Below, one piece after another: positions 1-4,101 of a stretch of DNA of 9,674 bases. The first letter of the stretch is position 1; each line of letters starts with the position of its first letter. Both the position numbers and the translations under genes were made by a program. The stretch lies in assembly GCA_947259865.1 (NCBI GenBank), contig CAMYNZ010000121.1, positions 1 to 9,674 on the forward strand, written 5' to 3'. A model generated the notes under the pieces. It had not been told where the DNA came from. It searched no databases and saw only the letters and a program-made list of their open reading frames with translations. Origin of the DNA: an uncultured Desulfobacterales bacterium. Its GTDB lineage: Bacteria > Desulfobacterota > Desulfobacteria > Desulfobacterales > G020354645.

Positions 1-121
1 AATGATTGCAAAAACCAGTATTCTCTGAAAACGTATAACAAAAAAGTGAACAAAACCTTGATTCATTGTCTCTGTAGCCACCTGCAACAATTGTTTGTTC
101 ACATACGGAGCATTTAGCCAT
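1..121 (-). CDS. Small Cys-rich zinc-ribbon-like protein, N-terminal part (runs off left edge)
   Basis: The frame is open from ATG at 121-119 to the window edge, giving 40 residues beginning MAKCSVCEQTIV. Cysteines at residues 4 and 7 (CSVC) and at 24 and 28 (CSLFC), with one more at 38, look like a treble-clef or zinc-ribbon metal site. A good Shine-Dalgarno sequence (AAGGA) ends 7 nt before the ATG and decides the start. The gene lies just downstream (minus-strand sense) of attC1 at 143-204, so it is the 5' part of the next cassette, read in the same direction as the others. The family resembles short bacterial proteins with paired CxxC and CxxxC motifs, but I do not recognise a specific member. 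Function is unknown, and DNA, RNA or protein binding are all possible. The 3' end is outside the window. Confidence 0.6.
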   Translation of the reverse strand, partial: MAKCSVCEQTIVAGGYRDNESRFCSLFCYTFSENTGFCNH

Positions 122-142
122 TTAACAGTCCTTTCATGGTAA

Positions 143-204
143 TTATAACGCCCCTCATCAGCGGCGCGGCTTTGCCGCGTCCGACTGCATGCGCTTGTTA
201 TGCC
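143..204 (-). other. attC: attC1 recombination site
   Basis: Read on the minus strand, the R'' core GGCATAAC (204-197) is followed by AA, and the site ends in GGCGTTATAAT with the R' core at 149-143. The central stem is perfect: CGCGGC 165-170 and GCCGCG 174-179 around a TTT loop. Outside it, the L'' arm GCATGCAGTCGG pairs with the L' arm if single G and T bases are left extrahelical, the hallmark that lets IntI choose the bottom strand. The length of about 62 bp matches short attC sites such as those of aadA cassettes. The TAACAA left end and GGCGTTAT right end fix the orientation as minus, matching the genes. The expected cut lies between 149 and 148. Confidence 0.85.
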
Positions 205-209
205 ATGCT

Positions 210-770
210 TTATAATCGCACGAAATTAAACACATTATTTTGAACGTTAATTTGTTTAAACAAATTCGACTGGGTAATGATTTTTAGAACCCAGTTATGC
301 ACTAATGGGGGAAATAGCCATACTGACATGGTAGCGCCAGGCTTAAGTACTCGATACATTTCTGGCAATAATTTGTCCAACGGTAGCAAGGGAAAGGGAA
401 TAACGCCAAATAATAAGACCTTATTAATGCTCTCAGTTTCCAGTCCGGTGTTTAGAGCGTCTTTCTGCATAATACGAACATTATTTAAATTAGCTTTTTG
501 TACTTTTTTAGCTACATCTTTGAGAAACCCAGAAGACGCATCCATCGCGATTATACATCCCTGGTCACCCACCATTTGTGCTGCTGGTATGGTGAAAAAA
601 CCTGTACCACATCCTACTTCCAGAATAGTTTGTTTCGGATGTATATCTGCAATTCTTAATGTTTTTACAGGATTCATTAACCATTTTCTAACTCTGCTCC
701 CCATTAGTAATCCAGCCGGCTTGAAAAATAGATTCAATAGCTTTGAGTTACCTAAGTCTTCTGTTTTCAT
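210..770 (-). CDS. Class I SAM-dependent methyltransferase (UbiE-like fold), cassette gene
   Basis: This 186-residue protein contains a complete Rossmann-type methyltransferase core. Motif I LEVGCGTGFF is at residues 50-59 (SAM binding), an acidic residue D77 follows the second strand in IIAMDAS (ribose contact), a DAL motif is at 104-106, and the post-core MYRVLKPGA motif is at 138-146. It belongs with the UbiE/Methyltransf_11/25 group, which includes quinone, lipid and small-molecule methylases. The substrate cannot be read from the sequence. The gene fills cassette 3 almost completely: its TAA at 212-210 is 5 bp from attC1, and its ATG is 16 bp from the attC2 R' core. No clear Shine-Dalgarno sequence or promoter precedes the ATG, so it may be expressed by read-through from the higBA promoter or be silent. 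The protein looks intact. Confidence 0.85.
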   Translation of the reverse strand: MKTEDLGNSKLLNLFFKPAGLLMGSRVRKWLMNPVKTLRIADIHPKQTILEVGCGTGFFTIPAAQMVGDQGCIIAMDASSGFLKDVAKKVQKANLNNVRIMQKDALNTGLETESINKVLLFGVIPFPLLPLDKLLPEMYRVLKPGATMSVWLFPPLVHNWVLKIITQSNLFKQINVQNNVFNFVRL

Positions 771-785
771 GATAGTTCATCATGT

Positions 786-916
786 GGCATAACGTCAGGC
801 ATAAGTGGCGGGCAGATGAAACCCCGGGAGACATAAATGCCACCTCGGTTGCAATCAACAAAGATTCATCCACTCCGCAAGATAAAGCCCGTCCATCTTC
901 ATGCCATTGTTATGCC
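786..916 (-). other. attC: attC2 recombination site (long, VCR-like)
   Basis: On the minus strand the site runs from the R'' core GGCATAAC (916-909) followed by AA to the R' core GACGTTATGCC (796-786). The arm after R'' (TGGCATGAAGATGGACGGGC) pairs with GCCCGCCACTTATGCC on the other side, leaving a few extrahelical bases on the L'' side only. The site is 131 bp long with a large central region, similar in size to Vibrio cholerae repeats. The TAA stop of higA (912-910) lies inside the R'' core. The cut is expected between 793 and 792. The orientation is the same as attC1 and attC3. Confidence 0.88.
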
Positions 917-1245
917 ACGGAGCTATTCTCAAATCCTGTCTTTGAACTATTAACCGGGATAATCCGTCGCTCGATGTCAGTCCAGATTTTACGCTTCATC
1001 TTTCGCAAATCATATTCAGTCTGCAAATTCAGCCAAAATTGAGCTTCGACACCAAAATATCGCTGCAGTCTCAAAGCGGTGTCGGCTGTAATAGCCCTTT
1101 TCCCGTTGACGATCTCACTAATTCTATTAGGAGGAACAGAAAGATCGCGGGAGAGCTTATTTATACTGATGCCTAACTGGTCCATGAAATCTTCACGCAA
1201 GATTTCACCCGGTGTGATCGGTTCAAGCAGTTTTTTCGTATTCAT
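910..1245 (-). CDS. higA: HigA antitoxin, XRE-family HTH protein
   Basis: This 111-residue protein is a typical HigA. It opens with the conserved ITPGEILREDFM segment (residues 10-21), followed by a helix-turn-helix at about 24-48 (GISINKLSRDL, then the recognition helix around PPNRISEIVNG) and the ALRLQRYFG/FWLNLQ region at 57-74. HigA neutralises HigB by direct binding and represses the operon as a dimer. Its Shine-Dalgarno sequence (GAGG) overlaps the TGA of higB, and the ATG lies 9 bp after higB, so the two are translationally coupled in the toxin-first order usual for higBA. The stop codon falls inside the attC2 R'' core, so the last residues are encoded against the recombination site. 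The length is slightly above the common ~95-105 residues, which may reflect that C-terminal run. Confidence 0.93.
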   Translation of the reverse strand: MNTKKLLEPITPGEILREDFMDQLGISINKLSRDLSVPPNRISEIVNGKRAITADTALRLQRYFGVEAQFWLNLQTEYDLRKMKRKIWTDIERRIIPVNSSKTGFENSSVA

Positions 1246-1254
1246 ATTTTTACC

Positions 1255-1533
1255 TCAATGATAATCGACAATTTGAGCATTAAACGCATTACCATCATGC
1301 CACTCGAAACAAACACGCCATTGCTTGTTAATGCTGATAGCGTATTGTCCTTTTCTATCTCCCTTTAAAGAATGAAACTTATTACCCGGATTGAGCATCA
1401 ATGCTTCGAGGCTGGGAGCGGCATGAAGAACCATAAGCCTTTTTCTTGCCTGCCTTTCAAACGATTGAAAACGGCGAACACGTTGGTCGTTAAACAGCTT
1501 TTCAGTATCTTGACAGGCAAAAGATTTGATCAT
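1255..1533 (-). CDS. higB: HigB toxin, RelE/ParE-superfamily mRNA interferase
   Basis: This 92-residue protein matches HigB across its length: it starts MIKSF, carries the KFHSLKGDRKGQYAISINKQWRVCFEW core (residues 52-77, given here as KFHSLKGDRKGQ then YAISINKQWRVCFEW) and ends in the VDYH tail. HigB toxins bind the ribosomal A site and cut translated mRNA. The basic and aromatic residues expected of the RelE fold are present, and nothing suggests inactivation. It is the first gene of a two-gene operon with higA inside an integron cassette. Such cassettes usually carry their own promoter and stabilise arrays against deletion through post-segregational killing (established for superintegrons). 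The ATG has no Shine-Dalgarno sequence, but it is fixed by the conserved N-terminus and by the promoter position immediately upstream. Confidence 0.93.
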   Translation of the reverse strand: MIKSFACQDTEKLFNDQRVRRFQSFERQARKRLMVLHAAPSLEALMLNPGNKFHSLKGDRKGQYAISINKQWRVCFEWHDGNAFNAQIVDYH

Positions 1534-1568
1534 ACGTAAATAGTATTACGTGGGACGTAATATGTCAA
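1534..1568 (-). promoter_or_regulatory. higBA promoter with HigA operator, giving a near-leaderless transcript
   Basis: On the minus strand a consensus -35 TTGACA (1568-1563) and a -10 TACTAT (1545-1540) are separated by exactly 17 bp. A perfect inverted repeat, TATTACGT-CCC-ACGTAATA (1562-1544), fills the spacer and enters the -10 box. A third half-site, TTACGT, lies at 1539-1534, touching the ATG. Only 6 bp separate the -10 box from the higB ATG, so transcription would start at or within a base or two of the start codon, and no Shine-Dalgarno sequence exists. A dimeric HigA bound at the palindrome would block RNA polymerase directly. The sequence is seen; HigA binding is inferred. Confidence 0.8.
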
Positions 1569-1589
1569 GTGGATAATTCCGAAGAGGGG

Positions 1590-1696
1590 GGCATAACGTC
1601 AGGGATGAGCTGCAGGCCTCATAACTTTCAAGAATCTACTGCCTTTTCGATTTAAGCCTGAGTTATTTCCTGTCAGCTCCATCCCATTGTTATATT
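1590..1696 (-). other. attC: attC3 recombination site
   Basis: On the minus strand the R'' core ATATAAC (1695-1689) is followed by AA and the arm TGGGATGGAGCTGACAGG. The other side reads CCTGCAGCTCATCCC, then TGAC and the R' core GTTATGC (1597-1591). The arms pair almost completely, with one extra G in GGGATGGAGCTG on the L'' side as the expected extrahelical base. The site is about 105 bp long with an unpaired central region. The TAA of the upstream cassette reading frame (1692-1690) lies in the R'' core. The 3' TGACGTTATGCC end is identical to that of attC2, suggesting that these two sites share an origin. Confidence 0.87.
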
Positions 1697-2031
1697 TCAT
1701 CATCAAATATTTCACTATCGACGGTATCTACGATTACGCTGTGACATTCCACACTGAACCATTCATCAAATAGTTTCCTGTTTCGATTTTTTGGCCACAG
1801 TGATTCATCCGTGTATCAGCCCTCAAGTTCACTCTCAAATAATTGTTCAAAATTGAGAGATATCCACTCCTCCATGTTTTCAGCATCAGCGTCTTTAATG
1901 AGATACACAGTACGTTCTTGATTAGCTCTTTCCAGTGTTATTCCTGGATCATCAACATGAGGATCTGCTTCGTTTACCCATTGAATGAATGGATTTTTGT
2001 ATCTTAATATGACGGCTGCACGGTTGACCAT
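1690..2031 (-). pseudogene. Small conserved protein of unknown function, interrupted by an in-frame TGA
   Basis: The ATG at 2031 opens MVNRAAVILRYKNPFIQWV, which I recognise as the start of a widespread small bacterial protein (often MNRAAVIV.PK.PF..W) with no known function. The frame stops at codon 72 (TGA, 1818-1816) after FESELEG. Without that stop the same frame runs another 41 codons (TDESLWPKNR, FDEWFSVECHSVIVD) to a TAA at 1692-1690 inside the attC3 R'' core. The part beyond the stop looks like the family's C-terminal half, where a tryptophan normally follows ELxG, so TGG to TGA is the simplest change. Other genes here end in TGA, so TGA is a true stop. The product is therefore either truncated to 71 residues or the codon is a sequencing error. 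No Shine-Dalgarno sequence is seen. Confidence 0.75.
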
Positions 2032-2065
2032 AATTTATACATCAGATTTGGTTCGCAAAATATAA

Positions 2066-2161
2066 CGTCTTGGACACAAGGATATCCGAACCACGATGAT
2101 CTACACCCATGTGCTTAATAAAGGTGAAAAAGGCGTTATCAGTCCAGCGGATATATTGTAG
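2066..2161 (+). pseudogene. intI: Integron integrase (IntI), C-terminal remnant
   Basis: The plus-strand frame from 2066 reads [16 protein letters not shown], then [15 protein letters not shown] and TAG. This is the conserved end of integron tyrosine recombinases: LGH carries an active-site histidine, TTMIYTH carries the nucleophilic tyrosine (codon 2102-2104), and the GxGVxSPxD tail is typical of IntI. About 290 upstream codons, the catalytic arginines, the IntI-specific insert and attI are absent. In the same frame upstream there is a TAA at 2063-2065 and no integrase-like sequence. It lies divergent from the cassettes, the normal place for intI, and touches the first cassette at a G/TT junction. 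The remnant is non-functional. It is annotated from motif recognition, without an alignment. Confidence 0.87.
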
Positions 2162-2556
2162 CTTCCGTGATACTTGCCGGTACAAACCATCGGTCGGGGG
2201 TCGGGCCAAACTAATATTCCGATATCCCTTTTTATTCATTCCAAAATCATAGGTTTTTTCCTTCTATTATCGATCTTTTCGGTATCGAAAAAAACCTTAT
2301 AGATATAGTTACATCAATTTATATACTTGCTTACCACAGGCTACGAGGGTTTTGTTTGCCACCGGGTGTTGCGATCTCCATAAATTTTGTAAGTTACACT
2401 GATGAATTTGTTATTTTTTCCTGGCAGAATTTTTTGTTGTTATCAATGAGCGAAATCTGTTAGAAGTGGTTTCAAAGCCCCATTTTATCCGCCTCAGGTG
2501 GGCTAAGGCCTAATGGCTGTTTTGCAAACCTCTTCAAAATGCTCACATGTTAGAGG

Positions 2557-2668
2557 GTTGAGCCCGTTGGCCCGTTAGCCCGTTAGCCCGTTAGCCGGTA
2601 GAAAAATAAAAACAGATAGCATTCCGTTTTGAACGGGCTAAACCGGCTCAACTGGCAAACCGGCTAAC
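2557..2668. repeat. GCCCGTTA tandem repeat with complementary distal arm
   Basis: Four 8-bp units lie head to tail (GCCCGTTG 2562-2569, then GCCCGTTA 2570-2577, 2578-2585 and 2586-2593), followed by a degenerate GCCGGTA. About 40 bp downstream come the complements: AACGGGCTA at 2632-2640, GGCTCAAC at 2645-2652 (pairs with GTTGAGCC 2557-2564) and ACCGGCTAAC at 2659-2668. The whole can fold as a long hairpin with slippage between registers. It sits between the integron and the phosphatase gene. Its function is unknown; an interspersed palindromic repeat family is likely. Confidence 0.75.
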
Positions 2669-2706
2669 CTAAAATCACGCCTTGCCCTTGAACCTAATCT
2701 GAGGTT

Positions 2707-2734
2707 TTGGAACCGCTTCAGGGTAAAATATATA
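2707..2734 (+). promoter_or_regulatory. Possible promoter of the SpoIIE-type phosphatase gene
   Basis: TTGGAA (2707-2712) and TATATA (2729-2734) are spaced 16 bp, each matching the sigma70 consensus at four of six bases. The 5' leader would be about 35 nt. This is a weak call made mainly because of position. Confidence 0.3.
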
Positions 2735-2775
2735 GATCGGCTTTATGAATAACACCAGTTGAGGGCAGGAGCACC

Positions 2776-3885
2776 ATGACGACGTATTTGAAAAAAAAAA
2801 TTAAAAAGGTAAAAGATTTTTATCGCCTCTACACTTCCGGACTAAACCGCCAGGAAGTCGAGCGCCTGCTCAAAAAAGATACCCTGCAGGCCCTTACTTA
2901 CTACAAAGAAAAAACCACCCTTAAAAACAAAACCCAGGAAATAAGATCGTTTAAAACCACGGTTAAAGTCGTCAAGGAGATCTTTCTGAGCTTTCTGATG
3001 CAGCTCACACCGGCCCGAAGACTATTCTACGGTATCAGTGTCGTGGGATTCATGATCGGTTTGCTTTCGCCGGATTGGGTATGGATTACGGCCTCTTTTA
3101 TCGTCTTGAATCTGTTGCTTGCACTGGAGCTTGCCGATAAACTGACTACCCGCGACGAGCTTGAAATCGCCCGGGAAATCCAGATCAGTCTCCAGCCGGA
3201 ACAAATCCCCGAAATACCGGGGTTGTCTATATTTTCCTTTTCACAGCCGGCCAAAATCGTGGGTGGGGATTTTTTCAACATCGTCAAACGTAAAGACGAT
3301 CAGATGTTGAGTATTGTCGGCGATGTTGCCGGAAAGGGTATTCCGGCGGCATTATATGCCGCCCACATTCAAAGCATGTTCGAGTCCTTGTCTGAGCAAA
3401 ACGCCTCCCCGGCCATGATTCTGAAGGGTTTGAATCAGCTGATCTGCAAGCGTTTGCGCGAAGGCGATTTTATTACAGCCGTGATTGCATTTTTCGAATT
3501 CGGGGAAAAATCGGTAACCATTGCACGCGCCGGGCACAACTGGCCGCTGTATTACTGTTCGCAAACCAAAACCATTGCACCCTTGAAGCCCAGGGGACTG
3601 TGCCTCGGCCTGGATGAAACCATGGGTTTTTCGTCATGCCTCGAAGAAAAAAAGATGCCCATAAAAAGCGGGGATGTACTGCTTCTCTATTCCGACGGTA
3701 TTACCGAGGCCATGAATTCGAATAACCATCTGTTCGAGTTATCCCGGCTGGAATCGGCCTTGAAAGAAAGCGTCCATTCTAGCGCCGATAAGATCGTGGA
3801 ACGGATCAACCACCGCCTGGGTGAGTTCGTCCAATCCGAAGAATTTCACGACGATGTCACCATGGTGGCACTAAAAGTAAAATGA
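2776..3885 (+). CDS. Membrane-anchored SpoIIE/RsbU-type PP2C serine/threonine phosphatase
   Basis: This 369-residue protein has a basic, helical cytoplasmic N-terminus (1-80), two closely spaced membrane helices (about 83-97 and 101-119), an amphipathic linker (DELEIAREIQISLQPEQIP, 127-145) and a complete PP2C-like domain (about 150-369). Metal-binding and core motifs are present: GGDFF at 163-167, GDVAGKGIPAAL at 182-193, AGHN at 252-255, YSDGITEA at 305-312 and HDDVT at 358-362. Such enzymes dephosphorylate serine on anti-sigma-factor antagonists (RsbU/SpoIIE family). No antagonist, anti-sigma or receiver domain partner is encoded nearby, so the signal and target are unknown. An AGGAG Shine-Dalgarno sequence 4 nt before the ATG supports the start. 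It appears monocistronic, with 216 bp before the next gene. Confidence 0.9.
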   Translation: MTTYLKKKIKKVKDFYRLYTSGLNRQEVERLLKKDTLQALTYYKEKTTLKNKTQEIRSFKTTVKVVKEIFLSFLMQLTPARRLFYGISVVGFMIGLLSPDWVWITASFIVLNLLLALELADKLTTRDELEIAREIQISLQPEQIPEIPGLSIFSFSQPAKIVGGDFFNIVKRKDDQMLSIVGDVAGKGIPAALYAAHIQSMFESLSEQNASPAMILKGLNQLICKRLREGDFITAVIAFFEFGEKSVTIARAGHNWPLYYCSQTKTIAPLKPRGLCLGLDETMGFSSCLEEKKMPIKSGDVLLLYSDGITEAMNSNNHLFELSRLESALKESVHSSADKIVERINHRLGEFVQSEEFHDDVTMVALKVK

Positions 3886-3988
3886 AGCTCCCCGCCGCAG
3901 TCAAACATATTGTGCGGTCATTAATTTTTGAAGGATTTCCCCTGGAAAATCTGCGATGGCTCAACACACCTTGACTTATCAGCTGCTT

Positions 3989-4017
3989 TTGACATATTCT
4001 GACAGAATAAATATCTT
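3989..4017 (+). promoter_or_regulatory. Sigma70-like promoter of the MoxR locus with palindromic operator
   Basis: TTGACA (3989-3994) and TATCTT (4012-4017) are separated by 17 bp. The spacer begins with a perfect 15-bp palindrome, TATTCTG-A-CAGAATA (3995-4009). Transcription would begin near 4024, leaving a leader of about 78 nt before the ATG at 4102. Palindrome placement suggests repression by a dimeric regulator, not identified here. Confidence 0.6.
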
Positions 4018-4101
4018 ATCCTAAGGAATTAATCGGGGACATTTCGAATATCAAGATTTCACGCTCGCCTTCTTTCCCCAAACGCAAAAGCACGTAATCT
4101 C

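Larger units (their letters stand above)
1..2065 (-). mobile_element. Integron gene-cassette array (no intact integrase in window)
   Basis: Three attC sites in one orientation separate four cassettes, all with genes on the minus strand. Using the G/TT cut in the R' core, the cassette limits read right to left are 2065-1597 (small unknown protein, broken), 1596-793 (higBA), 792-149 (methyltransferase) and 148 to beyond the left edge (zinc-ribbon-like protein). Non-coding space between stop codon and attC is nearly nil, as is usual for cassettes. The remaining 3' end of intI lies on the plus strand directly right of the first cassette, which is the canonical divergent integron layout. The array continues past the left edge. 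Seen: attC sites, gene order and intI remnant. Inferred: that this is a chromosomal, sedentary integron, from the mostly non-resistance content. Confidence 0.85.
2162..2775. other. Non-coding stretch between intI remnant and phosphatase gene
   Basis: I see no supportable gene here on either strand. It holds AT-rich sequence (2240-2460), a loose T-rich/A-rich inverted repeat (AGGTTTTTTC 2251-2260 against 2287-2297), the GCCCGTTA repeat hairpin (2557-2668) and a possible promoter before 2776. Part of it may be old intI flanking sequence. Confidence 0.6.

Noticed and set aside
277..792. 171-residue plus-strand reading frame opposite the methyltransferase
   Set aside because: It mirrors a gene with clear SAM-binding motifs on the other strand and has no family features of its own.
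782..1042. 86-residue plus-strand reading frame across attC2 and the higA end
   Set aside because: It runs through a recombination site and antisense to higA; no ribosome site or motif.
1816..1818. Selenocysteine codon at the in-frame TGA
   Set aside because: The expected residue in the family is Trp, not Cys, no SECIS-like element was identified after it, and a nonsense change explains it more simply.
2042..2239. 65-residue minus-strand reading frame
   Set aside because: It is antisense to the intI remnant, has no recognisable motif or ribosome site, and the plus strand clearly encodes the integrase tail.
2251..2297. Inverted repeat AGGTTTTTTC and its complement
   Set aside because: Arms are almost pure A or T runs with a long loop, so chance pairing in AT-rich DNA is likely.
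2562..2600. CRISPR-like tandem repeat
   Set aside because: Units are 8 bp and contiguous, without spacers, and no cas genes are present.
3895..3928. Rho-independent terminator after the phosphatase gene
   Set aside because: CCGCA and TGCGG form only a 5-bp stem with a 13-nt loop, and the following T-run is interrupted.
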